From NCBI GenBank assembly GCA_964469155.1, contig CAYXXU010000008.1, positions 1-64,000 on the forward strand: a DNA stretch of 64,000 nucleotides, in the 5' to 3' direction. Source of the stretch: CAIWKO01 sp964469155. GTDB taxonomy: Bacteria; Bacteroidota; Bacteroidia; Bacteroidales; CAIWKO01. The position numbers were made by a program, and so were the translations under genes. Of this stretch, positions 1-9,776 are shown piece by piece. Position 1 is the first letter of the stretch. The number at the start of each line of letters is the position of its first letter. A model generated the notes under the pieces. The model worked only from the letters and a program-made list of their open reading frames with translations, searched no databases and was not told the DNA's origin.

Positions 1-1683
1 GTTGCGGAATTGTTGCTTGCCGTATAGGTTACACCATTGATCCAGGTATAGGAATCACAAGCCGTCACATAATGATCGTAAGCATTGCTGTGGTTGATGG
101 TCAGATGCAAAGTCACCACACTGTCACAACCCTGATGATTGGTTAAAGTTTGGGTAGCAGTATTATTACTTGTCGTATAGGTTACACCATTGATCCAGGT
201 ATAGGAATTACAAGCCGTCACATAATGATCGTAAGCATTGCTGTGGTTGATGGTCAGATGAAGACTGACCACAGAATCGCAACCCTGATGATTTGTAAGG
301 GTTTGGGTAGCGGTATTGTTGCTTGTCGTATAGGTTACACCATTGATCCAGGTATAGGAATTACAGGCCGAGACTGTTTGTGTCGAAGCATTGCTGTGGT
401 TGATGGTCAGATGAAGACTGACCACGGAATCGCAACCCTGATGATTTGTAAGGGTTTGGGTAGCAGTATTATTACTTGTCGTATAGGTTACACCATTGAT
501 CCAGGTATAGGAATTACAGGCCGAGACTGTTTGTGTCGAAGCATTGCTGTGGTTGATGGTCAGATGAAGACTCACCACAGAATCGCAACCCTGATGATTG
601 GTAAGGGTGTGTGTTGCGGAATTGTTGCTTGTATTATAGGTTACACCATTGATCCACGTATAGGAATTACAAGCCGTCACATAGTGATCGTACGCATTGC
701 TGTGGTTGATGGTCAGATGCAGACTGACCACAGAATCACATCCCTGATGATTGGTAAAGGTTTGGGTTGCGGAATTGTTGCTTGCCGTAAAGGTTACACC
801 ATTGATCCAGGTATAGGAATTGCAGGCCGTAACATAATGATCGTAAGCATTGCTGTGGTTAATGGTCAGATGAAGACTCACCACGGAATCGCAACCCTGA
901 TGATTGGTTAAAGTGTGGGTAGCAGTATTATTACTTGTCGTATAGGTTACACCATTGATCCACGTATAGGAATTACAGGCCATTACTGTATGAGTGGAGG
1001 CATTGCTGTGGTTGATGGTCAGATGCAGACTGACCACAGAATCACAACCCTGATGATTGGTTAAAGTGTGGGTAGCAGTATTATTACTTGTCGTATAGGT
1101 TACACCATTGATCCACGTATAGGAATTACAGGCCATTACTGTATGAGTGGAGGCATTGCTGTGGTTGATGGTCAGATGCAGACTGACCACAGAATCACAA
1201 CCCTGATGATTGGTAAGGGTTTGGGTTGCGGAATTGTTGCTTGCCGTATAGGTTACACCATTGATCCAGGTATAGGAATCACAAGCCGTCACATAATGAT
1301 CGTAAGCATTGCTGTGGTTAATGGTCAGATGCAGACTGACCACAGAATCACAACCCTGATGATTGGTCAGAGTGTGGGTGGCTGTATTATTGCTCGCTGT
1401 ATAGGTTATACCATTGATCCACGTATAGGAATTGCAGGCTGTAACATAATGATCGTAAGCATTGCTGTGATTGATGGTCAGGTTGAGAGTGACAATACTA
1501 TCGCAACCTGCATGATTTTGTAAAATGTAAGTTGCCGAATTGTTATTGCCGGTATAGGTTGTGCCATTGATCCAGGTGTAGGAATTGCAGGCCGTTTTCA
1601 CATCAGTGAAAGCACTCGTGGCTCCAACCGATAAAGTTAGAGTAACCGTGCTGTCACATCCCAAATGATTGGTCAGGGTATCT
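1..1683 (-). repeat. Eleven tandem 153-bp coding repeats
   Basis: Units begin at 1, 154, 307, 460, 613, 766, 919, 1072, 1225, 1378 and 1531, exactly 153 bp apart with no indels. The unit encodes 51 residues including a Cys pair (TACNSYTW and QGCDSVV) and an N-H-S-N hinge. The unit nearest the beta-helix (1531-1683) is the most diverged; the others are nearly identical, so unequal recombination is probably active. The array continues past the window edge, so its true copy number is unknown. Confidence 0.95.
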
Positions 1684-4278
1684 TTGTATATGCCCGGAAG
1701 GGTGAGATTCTGCCCGTTGAAGAAATATGAATTCCCCTGGCAAATGATATGAAATATAGCCGAAGAGCTTTTGCACTGATCCAACTCGTAAGTTCCAATA
1801 TCAATGTTAAGTCCGGAAATTCTTTTGTTACCATCCAGATCGAAGCGAACCGGCCTGGGCACATAAGTGGAATCGCCCCTGTCGATGGCAATGCTGGCTG
1901 CGCTCACATGAAAATCATTGGCAGCGGTATCGGCAAACTGAGGATTGATATTGAAATTGCCACCCCCGCTCTGATATAGCTGAATCACACAATTCTTCAC
2001 CAGACAGGTGGTGGTAGAATCATAATAATCCAGCAGATCGTTGAAATAGATCACAGAATTCAGCATCTGGGCGGTATTGGTTTTCATAAAAACACCGCTT
2101 CCGTTACGTGTATTGAGTTCGCTATACGAATGGTTTTCGGCAATGGTAAGGTTGGCAATTTTAGAAGCGCCGCGGTTGTATAAACCACCGCCATAGGATT
2201 TGTTGCGTGCCACTACACGGTTGTTGTGTAAAAGGCAATTGGAAATGGTATCGGTTGAATTGGAATAAATACCGCCTCCATAAGCATTGGAAGTATATCC
2301 GCCGCTCTGATAGGAAGTGCTCGCCCGGGCCGCATTGTTGGCAATAATATTATTATAGATTTTTCCGGTGCCATTGTGCAATATACCCCCTCCCTGTGTG
2401 AGTCCTCCGCTGACAGCAATATCCACATAAGTTTCATTATCCGAGATCTCATTGTTCAGTATGTCCATGTTGCGCGAATAAATACCGCCCCCTTTTGCAT
2501 CTCCATTGGCTAAGTTTAAATAGGTCATGGCATCATTGTTCTTAACAATACAGTTTCTGATGCTGCTTTTCTGTCCCGCAGTAGTAAAATCATTATACAC
2601 CCCTCCCCCATAACAGGTAGCTGTAAAATAGGAAGTCCACAATTGGTCAACATACAAACGCCCCACAGCATAATTGTCGCTTACGCGCGAATTGAGCATA
2701 TCAATTTTGGCAGTGGAATAAAGTCCTCCACCGGCAGCACGGGCAGTAATGGTAGGATTGGTCATGGTGTAATAATCAAACTCACCAAAGGATTCCAGGT
2801 AGTTGGAGTCGATTTTGCAATTCATGAAGTAGGTATAACCATAAGTAGCAATACCACCTCCATAAGCAGTAGTTGTTGCTGTGGAATTAGAAGCCGTATA
2901 GGATGATATGCTTACTGTATTGCGGCAGATATCGGATTGTATTATTTTTATTTTCCCACTAACATATGCACCCCCAGCTATTAATGAACCATCCAAAGCT
3001 CCGGTTGCCTGCATATTGTTATCCAGAAAACGGCAATTGATCAAGCTGCAGGTATCCGTACCTGATATGGCAAAGAAAAGCCCGCCACCAGAAGCAGAAC
3101 GTGCGCTGATACTGTTGCGGTTACAATCAACATTCGTAAAAGAAGCACTTTTTACAACAGATGCATACATTCCGCCTCCATAGGTGGTTAATGCTGTTGC
3201 TTTGTATGTGCTGTTAAGGGTATTGTCATTAATGCTTACTCCTGTCACTTTCAGTGTATCGCTGCTAAAATATCCGCCTGCCCCGTAGGAATATGCACGG
3301 GCTGCCGAAATGGTGTTAAACGAGATATCGTTCTTACTAAGGATGGAAACCGAAGCAGTGGAACCAATACAAGCAATTCCACCGCCTCTCATATTTTTTA
3401 CGGCAGCTGCCGATGTCAAACTGATCAGGTTATTGTTTATAGAGTTAGAACTTAGTAAAAGCTTCACATTATTGTTGATATATAACCCACCTCCTGAAAT
3501 TTCCGCCCGCCCGGATATCACTTTATTATTATCCAGAAAAGCATTGCTGATCTGATTTTGAGGGCAATTAAGATAAAGACCACCACCATAATAAAAAGCG
3601 CTTCCACTCACAGAGGCATCGTCAATCATTCGATTGCGAACAACGGCAGCATTTTCCAATAAAAATGAGGTGGCATTCTCCACATAAATACCGGCTCCCT
3701 TTCCATCCAAACCGGGCGTTGCAGTATTGTTCATCACTATGACATTGCGCAGGGTGACACTGCCTGCATTCTCAATATAGATACCACCACCTTTTCCTTT
3801 GCCCACAGTAAGAATGGCATTGCCTTTGACAACCTTAACCCCATCGATAATGATGGGTAAGGTGGAATTTAAGGCATATATCACATGGTTGGCATTGTCG
3901 GTGCTGTCATTAGCAATACCAATATCTCCTGATAAAATCGTCTCGTTGATACGATCGGCACCATTTGAAGCAGGTGTAAGACCTGTTCGCTGACTGATGG
4001 AGGTTTCGTTACCGAAGAAATTACCATAAAGTTTCACCCCATTGTTCAGTACAAAGGATGAATTGCGGTCGTTGGTGGCTGAGGTTTTATAAGTGCCTTT
4101 GGCCACCCAAACTTCATCACCACTCACGGCAAAGAGCATGGCAGTTTCGAGGTCGGTATAGGAATGTATCCATGAAGTTCCGTTGTTGGCTCCGGTAGCA
4201 GCCGAATTGACGTAAATAATGGCGGCATGTATTTGTGTGGCACAAATCATCATTACGATGAAGAACAGTTTTTTCATA
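1..4278 (-). CDS. Giant secreted right-handed beta-helix protein with C-terminal 51-aa repeats (partial, runs off left edge)
   Basis: The minus frame is open from an ATG at 4278 to base 1 (1426 codons, no stop). It begins with a signal peptide (MKKLFFIVMMICATQIHA) followed by IIYVNSAATGANNGTSW, a typical opening for Bacteroidota beta-helix surface proteins. Residues of about 20-800 are rich in GGG(I/L)Y and N-N-x-I steps like parallel beta-helix (pectate-lyase-like) coils. The helix ends with an IDIGTYEL motif, matching the end of a choice-of-anchor Q domain. From about residue 865 on, the protein is repeats of 51 aa containing TACNSYTWING and NHQGCDSVV. The missing C-terminus is expected to carry a T9SS sorting domain, but that is inference. 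Likely a surface-exposed adhesin or structural protein; the ligand is unknown. Many reading frames on the opposite strand are open only because the repeat length is a multiple of three. Confidence 0.9.
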
Positions 4279-4343
4279 GGGTTTCTTATTGCGAATAAGT
4301 TCAGGTATGTATAGCAGTGAGCAGGATGTATGGATCCAGCGAG

Positions 4344-4351
4344 CAAAGATA
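4344..4351 (-). promoter_or_regulatory. -7 box for the giant beta-helix gene
   Basis: The minus strand reads TATCTTTG, a perfect match to the Bacteroidota -7 consensus TAnnTTTG, 65 nt before the ATG at 4278. No convincing -33 box was found at 19-21 nt upstream. Confidence 0.5.
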
Positions 4352-4368
4352 GTAATAAATCCTTCTTT

Positions 4369-5065
4369 TTAACCACATAGGCACATAGAACTTTAAGAAC
4401 GCATTAGGACACATAGAGGAGTTTCCTGGCGAACTTCGCGATTAATTCTTCTTTTTTTAACCGCAAAGGAAGAAAAGACGACCCTGTGGTTTTTATCAAT
4501 TGTTTGGGCTAAAGCCCTGATGTTGATGGACATGTTAACCCCGACCTAAAGGTCGGGGCTATACAGAATTTATCTGATCAAAATCATTAGCCCCGGCATT
4601 TATGCCGGGGTTCAAAATAGCAACCATGGATGGGCTTTAGCCCAAACCTGTGTAATATACAATTGGGTCCTTTGTTTTTAACCGCAAAGGAAGAGCAAAG
4701 TTTTTTGCTAAGTGCGCAAAGATTTCTCAGCGAACTTAGCGTATCTTTTTCTTTGCGTTCTTCGCGGTGAATTCTTCTTTTTTCACCACAAAGGAAGCAC
4801 AAAGGATATCACTAAGGATCACAAAGGGTTTCTTCTTATTTTTCACCACATAGGCACATAGAACTTTAAGATTGCATAATAGCACATAGAGGAGGTTCTT
4901 TGAGGGCTTCGCGTATCTTATTCTTTGCGTTCTTCGCGGTGAATTCTTCTTTTTTTAAACCGCAAAGGAAGAGCAAAGTTTTTTGCAAAGTGCGCAAAGA
5001 TTTCTTAGCGAACTTCGCGTATTTTTTTCTTTGCGTTCTTCGCGGTGAATTCTTCTTTTTTGTCT
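4369..5065. repeat. Dispersed intergenic repeat cluster (cacatag and cgcaaag types)
   Basis: Two kinds of block alternate. One starts ACCACATAGGCACATAGAAC (4370 and 4847). The other contains ACCGCAAAGGAAG and CTTCGCGGTGAATTC (about 4459, 4680-4785 and 4960-5061). The last two copies differ at only a few positions over about 100 bp. Related short pieces recur near 45075-45150 and 50090-50140. No credible gene is present; the short open frames here are composed of the repeats. Such cgcaaag/cttcgcg families are widespread in environmental Bacteroidota, but their origin is unclear to me. Confidence 0.8.
4502..4647. repeat. REP/BIME-like nested palindrome
   Basis: Outer arms GTTTGGGCTAAAGCCC (4502-4517) and GGGCTTTAGCCCAAAC (4632-4647) are perfect inverted repeats, and each arm also folds on itself. 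Between them lie two GC-rich hairpins: CCCCGACC/GGTCGGGG (4539-4558) and CCCCGGCAT/ATGCCGGGG (4591-4610). The organisation resembles REP elements mobilised by RAYT (REP-associated tyrosine) transposases; no transposase gene is in the window. It interrupts a cgcaaag-type repeat, which suggests insertion. Confidence 0.75.
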
Positions 5066-5255
5066 TCTTTTGGAATTTTATTACCTTTTTAATTTCTTTA
5101 TTATTTACTATTTGGATATAATAATTCGATGCTTACCTAACACCTTAAAAATCCCCCGTTTTTCAACAATTATACATGATATCTGTATTTTGTTTGAAAT
5201 ATAATTCGCTGATTTTCATTAAAACTAAATTCAGATTATTGAAAGAATTAAAAAA

Positions 5256-5549
5256 GTTATTTCAATAATTAAAAAAATGTTGTACACAATTCTCAGAATG
5301 TTGTACATAATTTTCTAAATGTTGTACACAATTCGCAGAATGTTGTACATAATTCCCGGAATGTTGTACATAATTTTTGGAATGTTGTACATAATTATTT
5401 CAATGTTGTACACAATCGGAAAAATGTTGTACATAATTTTTGGAATGTTGTACAACATTTGAAAAGTTATTTATACAATCTGAAAAATGTTGTAAACAAT
5501 TCAAAAAATGTTTTCCATGAAAAAATAAATGATTTCAATCAAAATTGCA
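5256..5549. repeat. 21-bp phased intergenic array 1
   Basis: Nine good units start at 5277, 5298, 5319, 5340, 5361, 5382, 5403, 5424 and 5445, exactly 21 bp apart. Each has the core ATGTTGTACAYAATT followed by six variable bases. Degenerate units in register are at 5256, 5466, 5487, 5508 and 5529. The core centre TTGTACA is nearly palindromic. The array lies about 540 bp upstream of the restriction gene at 6092. It is too short-period for CRISPR and contains no unique spacers. Likely repeated protein-binding sites or phased curved DNA; function unknown. Confidence 0.9.
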
Positions 5550-6023
5550 AATATTTCCATGTTCGGAAAGGTTATATTAATAAAAATAAAATTGCAGTAA
5601 GCCTTGGTTTTTTTTATTTCATTAAAATGAAAATTGCTGTATGCCCTGTTTTTTTTACAACAATACCAAGAAAAATGTTTTATGTACGGGCGGTTTTTAA
5701 AGCCCTTGGTGGCAAAATAAAGAGGGTATCAGAAACTATCTGTGCAATGTCAGTTAGTATTATAAGGTTTTATCTCAATATAAAGGTATTAATCTTAGCG
5801 AAGCAGGGCGGCAGCCGCACAAAAAAGGCGGTTTTATTGCAACATGTTTTGTAAAATGGCAATACAGGGGCTATATGGGTTGAGGTTTATTGCTTAAACC
5901 GGTATTTGGTTTTTTTATATTTTAGGTTTGCAATATGGAGCAGTAGCGGAGAATTGTGTTTTTTATTGTGCAGGGGGTAATTTTTTTTGAAAAATAGTAA
6001 GTATGAAAATTAAGATGTTAATT
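5550..6023. other. Gene-free AT-rich stretch
   Basis: I see no supported gene, RNA or clear repeat here. An open frame starting in the array (5459) and running to 5854 has array-derived, Lys/Phe-rich sequence and no recognisable domain, so it was not called. Confidence 0.5.
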
Positions 6024-6056
6024 TTTGGGGATTGAAGGGAAATGTTTTTAATTTTG
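6024..6056 (+). promoter_or_regulatory. Promoter for the type IIG restriction gene
   Basis: A TTTG at 6024-6027 is followed after 21 nt by TAATTTTG (6049-6056), matching the Bacteroidota -33/-7 layout. The predicted transcript would start near 6063 and leave a leader of about 28 nt before the ATG at 6092. Confidence 0.45.
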
Positions 6057-6091
6057 GAGGGGAATAATCAAAGATTAATCATTAAAGTAAA

Positions 6092-9000
6092 ATGCCTTTC
6101 TTCCAAAATTCTGTAATCAACAAATACCTGAAAACACTGGATAAGCAAAAGGTTACTGATGCTTATGTTATTTTCAAGGAACATTTTCACAACCCGGTTC
6201 ATCAGGAAAATATCAGGAACAGTAAGGAAGAACAATATCAGGAGGGTTTTCTCACCGATTTGTTTGTTGAAGTACTGGGTTATACCAAAAACCCAAAGAC
6301 AAACTTTAACCTAACCACAGAATACAAGAATATTAAGGATGCCAAAAAGGTTGACGGTGCTATCATATTAAATGAAAAAGTTAAAGGAGTTATTGAACTA
6401 AAAGGAACCGACACCACTGATCTGGGAAAGGTCGAAGAGCAAGCCTTCGGTTATAAGAACAATCAACCCGAATGTGTTTACGTAATAATATCCAATTTCG
6501 AGAAGCTTAGGTTTTATATCGATAATGCCATTGAACATTATGAATTCAATTTGTTCACCCTTACCGAAAAAGAATTTGAATTATTGTATCTGTGCCTGGC
6601 TTTCGAGAACATTGTAAAAGACCTGCCCAAACAAATAAAAAACGAATCTCTCAGCAGCGAAGATGTAATCACAAAAAAGCTTTATGCTGATTATTCTGCA
6701 TTCAGAAGGGTTTTATATCAAAATATTGTTCAACAAAATCCGCAATTTGACAAACTGGCTTTATTTAAAAAGACCCAAAAACTGCTCGACAGGTTTTTGT
6801 TTATCTTTTTTGCCGAAGACAGGCAATTGCTTCCTCCCAATTCCATCAGAACCATTCTCGATCAATGGAAACAACTCAAAGAACTTGACAGTTACAAGCC
6901 TCTATGGGAAAGATTCAAATTGTATTTCCATTACATGAATGTAGGTCGCAAAGGCAGTCAATATGATATTTTCCCATATAACGGTGGTTTGTTTCTGCCC
7001 GATATTATGCTCGACAGCATCACCATTGATGATGATATTTTGTACGAGCACACCCTGAAACTCAGTAATTATGACTTCGACACCGAGGTCGATGTTGATA
7101 TTTTGGGCCACATTTTCGAGCACAGTTTAAATGAGATAGAAGAAATTCAATCCCAATTGGAAGGCAAAGAACTCGACAAATCAAAAACCAAACGCAAAAA
7201 AGACGGAATATTCTACACCCCCAAATACATCACAAAATATATTGTCGACAATACAGTCGGTAAACTTTGCACCGAAAAGAAAGCCGAACTTCAGATAAAT
7301 GAGGCAGACTATATTTCGGATAAAAAGATTCAAAAACAAACCAAACAAGCCTTAGCTGACAAACTAACCCAATATCGCAACTGGCTATTGCAAATCAAAA
7401 TTTGCGATCCGGCTTGCGGTTCCGGCGCTTTTCTGAATCAGGCATTGGATTTTTTAATAAAGGAACATCGTTATATCGACGAGCTACAAGCCAAACTTTT
7501 TGGAGCTTCATTAATCCTTAGTGACATAGAAAACAGTATTCTCGAAAACAACCTGTTTGGTGTGGACCTGAACGAAGAAAGTGTTGAGATTGCCCGTTTG
7601 TCGCTTTGGTTAAGAACAGCACGTCCCAACCGCAAACTAAATGACCTGAGCAATAATATCAAATGCGGCAATTCGCTTATCGACGACCCTGCTGTTGCAG
7701 GCAACAAAGCATTCAATTGGTTTTTGGAGTTTCCACAAGTGTTTCCCCACTATCGCATACCTAAAGTTACAATAGCTGAAAAAAAAATCGAAGAAGATTC
7801 TTATAGTGATTCCGATGTTCAGGAACCATCGTATACGTACGGACCCAATAGCAAGGCATGGGCTAAATATGGATTTGATGTGGTGATTGGAAATCCGCCG
7901 TATGTGTCATTAGAAAATATTCCTGATTTGGATAAAGATTTTTTTAGAAATACTTATAACGTTTTAGATAGAAAATATGACACTTCAGTTATTTTTAATT
8001 TAAGAGGATTGGGTTTGCTGAGAAATAATGGAGTTCTTGGCTTTATAACAACTATTACTTGGCAAACCGGAGAAAATTATATTAAACTTCGGGAATATTT
8101 ATTTGCAAAATTTGATTTGGTGCAGATTATTAATTTGCCATTTAATGTTTTTGCAGATGCCTATGTCGATACTGGCATTGTTGTATTTAAAAATTGCGAC
8201 AATAAAAAATCGTATAATATTTATTGCTTTAATAAAAGTGAATCATTATCAACTCTAGAAAATATTCCATTCGTAACTATTTCGGAAGAAACTATTGATA
8301 AGAAGAATTGGAAAATAGTATTAGATGCAGCTACACAATCTGTTTATAATAAATTTAAAAACAATGATAAATTTGTAACACTTGGAGAAATAACAATTTC
8401 TACTCAAGGATTATCTCCAAGTCGATTTGTTGTTGATATGGTAAATAATGATGAGAATGCATTATTCCCTTATTTAGTCGAAGGGCAAGTTTATCAATAC
8501 AAGTTTTTTGAGGAAAAAATTGGGTTCACAGATATGTCTGATAAAATATCTTTGATCCCTTTTTATGAAGAAACTCCAAAAATTCTTTTTAGACGATTAA
8601 TAAATCGTCAAGACAGGCTCACAGTATCATATACTGATAAGAAAATGGTTTTTAAAAAGGATGTAAATCCATTTATAATTACCAATGAGAATTTTCATCC
8701 TAAATATATTTTAGCTTGTTTGGCGAGTAAGTTCATTTCTTACTTATACGTTAATACCTCTTCTATTGCAACAAAAGATGATTTTAGACAAACAACATTA
8801 AGCGAAATCAGAAACCTTCCTATTGTTAAACTAGAAAACGAATCTCAACTCCCCTTCATCCAACTCGCTGACCTCATGCTCTCCCTCAATAAGCAATTGC
8901 AAGAACTCTCACAAAAATTCCAACGAAATATGCAGCGTGAGTTCAATCTGCAGGACCTGCCCACCAAACTGCAAAACTGGTATCAGCTATCGTATACCGA

Positions 9001-9202
9001 CTTTATAAAAGAACTCGACAAAAAGAAAATAAAACTAACCCTTGCTCAAAAAGCCGAATGGGAAGAATACTTCAATGCAGAAAGCAAAAAAGCAAATGAA
9101 TTAAAAGACCAAATTGATAAAACCGATGCAGAAATAGACAATATGGTTTATCAATTATACGGCTTAACCCCTGAAGAGATTGAAATAGTAAATGGCAATT
9201 AA
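6092..9202 (+). CDS. Type IIG restriction enzyme/N6-adenine DNA methyltransferase (Eco57I-like)
   Basis: A 1036-aa single-chain restriction-modification protein. The N-terminus has a PD-(D/E)XK-type nuclease signature: D88 and E102-L-K104 in VDGAI...VIELKG. A helical linker leads to FYTPKYITKYIV (about 372), then the methylase with SAM motif I CDPACGSGAFL (about 438), FGVDLNEES (about 489) and catalytic motif IV GNPPYVS (about 600). The NPPY form indicates adenine-N6 methylation. Residues after about 750 resemble a target-recognition domain and end in a coiled coil. The enzyme would methylate host sites and cut unmodified DNA; its specificity cannot be read from sequence. It forms the left part of the accessory region and overlaps the next small ORF. 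The central part (about 7880-8820) is visibly more AT-rich than the ends, consistent with an exchanged specificity segment. Confidence 0.9.
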   Translation: MPFFQNSVINKYLKTLDKQKVTDAYVIFKEHFHNPVHQENIRNSKEEQYQEGFLTDLFVEVLGYTKNPKTNFNLTTEYKNIKDAKKVDGAIILNEKVKGVIELKGTDTTDLGKVEEQAFGYKNNQPECVYVIISNFEKLRFYIDNAIEHYEFNLFTLTEKEFELLYLCLAFENIVKDLPKQIKNESLSSEDVITKKLYADYSAFRRVLYQNIVQQNPQFDKLALFKKTQKLLDRFLFIFFAEDRQLLPPNSIRTILDQWKQLKELDSYKPLWERFKLYFHYMNVGRKGSQYDIFPYNGGLFLPDIMLDSITIDDDILYEHTLKLSNYDFDTEVDVDILGHIFEHSLNEIEEIQSQLEGKELDKSKTKRKKDGIFYTPKYITKYIVDNTVGKLCTEKKAELQINEADYISDKKIQKQTKQALADKLTQYRNWLLQIKICDPACGSGAFLNQALDFLIKEHRYIDELQAKLFGASLILSDIENSILENNLFGVDLNEESVEIARLSLWLRTARPNRKLNDLSNNIKCGNSLIDDPAVAGNKAFNWFLEFPQVFPHYRIPKVTIAEKKIEEDSYSDSDVQEPSYTYGPNSKAWAKYGFDVVIGNPPYVSLENIPDLDKDFFRNTYNVLDRKYDTSVIFNLRGLGLLRNNGVLGFITTITWQTGENYIKLREYLFAKFDLVQIINLPFNVFADAYVDTGIVVFKNCDNKKSYNIYCFNKSESLSTLENIPFVTISEETIDKKNWKIVLDAATQSVYNKFKNNDKFVTLGEITISTQGLSPSRFVVDMVNNDENALFPYLVEGQVYQYKFFEEKIGFTDMSDKISLIPFYEETPKILFRRLINRQDRLTVSYTDKKMVFKKDVNPFIITNENFHPKYILACLASKFISYLYVNTSSIATKDDFRQTTLSEIRNLPIVKLENESQLPFIQLADLMLSLNKQLQELSQKFQRNMQREFNLQDLPTKLQNWYQLSYTDFIKELDKKKIKLTLAQKAEWEEYFNAESKKANELKDQIDKTDAEIDNMVYQLYGLTPEEIEIVNGN

Positions 9203-9482
9203 AATTTGTGCAAATATCATGAGTAAAATTCAGATCATAAACCATAATACCATCAGAATTCAATACGACGACAGGGTAAGAAACATCTCCTGCAACGATA
9301 ATTATATCAAGAAGGTTGATCTTGTAAAATCACTTACCCCATACCCACAAGGTTCTATCCTGATTCATATAAGGAAAAAAACAAACTACCCAATAACAAT
9401 AAACTATGAGCACGATATTGTATCAGCGGAAAAAGACTTCAAAATACTCGAGAATTTCATTACTCCTGATCTGCCATTTTAA
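9192..9482 (+). CDS. Small protein of unknown function overlapping the type IIG gene
   Basis: A 96-aa ORF whose ATG lies 11 bp inside the end of the restriction gene, so the two are probably translationally coupled. An internal ATG (9219, residue 10) is an alternative start giving 87 aa. The protein is cytosolic, without signal peptide or membrane segment, and alternates short hydrophobic strands with charged turns (IQIINHNTIRIQYDD). I recognise no family. Context suggests an accessory or regulator of the restriction enzyme, which is inference only. Confidence 0.6.
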   Translation: MAIKICANIMSKIQIINHNTIRIQYDDRVRNISCNDNYIKKVDLVKSLTPYPQGSILIHIRKKTNYPITINYEHDIVSAEKDFKILENFITPDLPF

Positions 9483-9641
9483 GAGTTTAGTTTAATATTA
9501 ATATGGGTTGACAGAAGAGGAAATCAAAATTGTGGAGGGAAGATGAAAAAAAATGTCTGAACCCTTAGGGTAACTCATCCGATAACTACTTTTCGGGCTT
9601 CTGAGAGTCATCAGATAAGTCCGCAATGAGTCAGGTATCTT

Positions 9642-9736
9642 CTTTCATAAATTTAATATCTTTGCCATAGTAAAAAAAGCCATCAGCCACAAAAGCCTAA
9701 AAGTCTAATAGTCTAAAGCCTAAACCCCTAAAAAAA
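9642..9736 (+). repeat. Left copy of 95-bp direct repeat bracketing the paralog island
   Basis: Matches 17022-17116 with mismatches only at 9648 and 9655; the offset is 7380 bp. The shared segment includes a TATCTTTG -7 box and the leader AAAAGCCTAAAAGTCTAATA. Identity stops at an A-run; in the right copy that run abuts the flavoprotein ATG. Immediately right of this copy (9738-9770) is a degenerate relative of the inverted repeat seen around the GxxExxY gene (TCTGAACC...GATT). Confidence 0.95.
9657..9664 (+). promoter_or_regulatory. -7 box inside the left direct repeat, likely driving the paralog cluster
   Basis: TATCTTTG is a perfect TAnnTTTG match, duplicated from the flavoprotein promoter (17037-17044). 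It is the nearest good promoter element to the first paralog (ATG 9777), giving a leader of about 105 nt. Confidence 0.5.
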
Positions 9737-9776
9737 ATATCTGAACCCGGATTGAACTGATTAAAATTGCTGAGCT

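Noticed and set aside
150..1523. Long plus-strand open frames with repeated GYTIDPGIGIT-like peptides
   Set aside because: They are antisense to the giant beta-helix gene; the 153-bp repeat is divisible by three, so several frames stay open. The minus frame has the signal peptide and domains.
5256..5549. CRISPR array
   Set aside because: Period 21 bp with a 6-bp variable part leaves no room for spacers, and no cas genes are present. The same holds for the other arrays.
5459..5854. 131-codon plus-strand frame beginning in array 1
   Set aside because: Lys/Phe-rich array-derived sequence, no signal, domain or promoter; more likely chance opening in AT-rich DNA.
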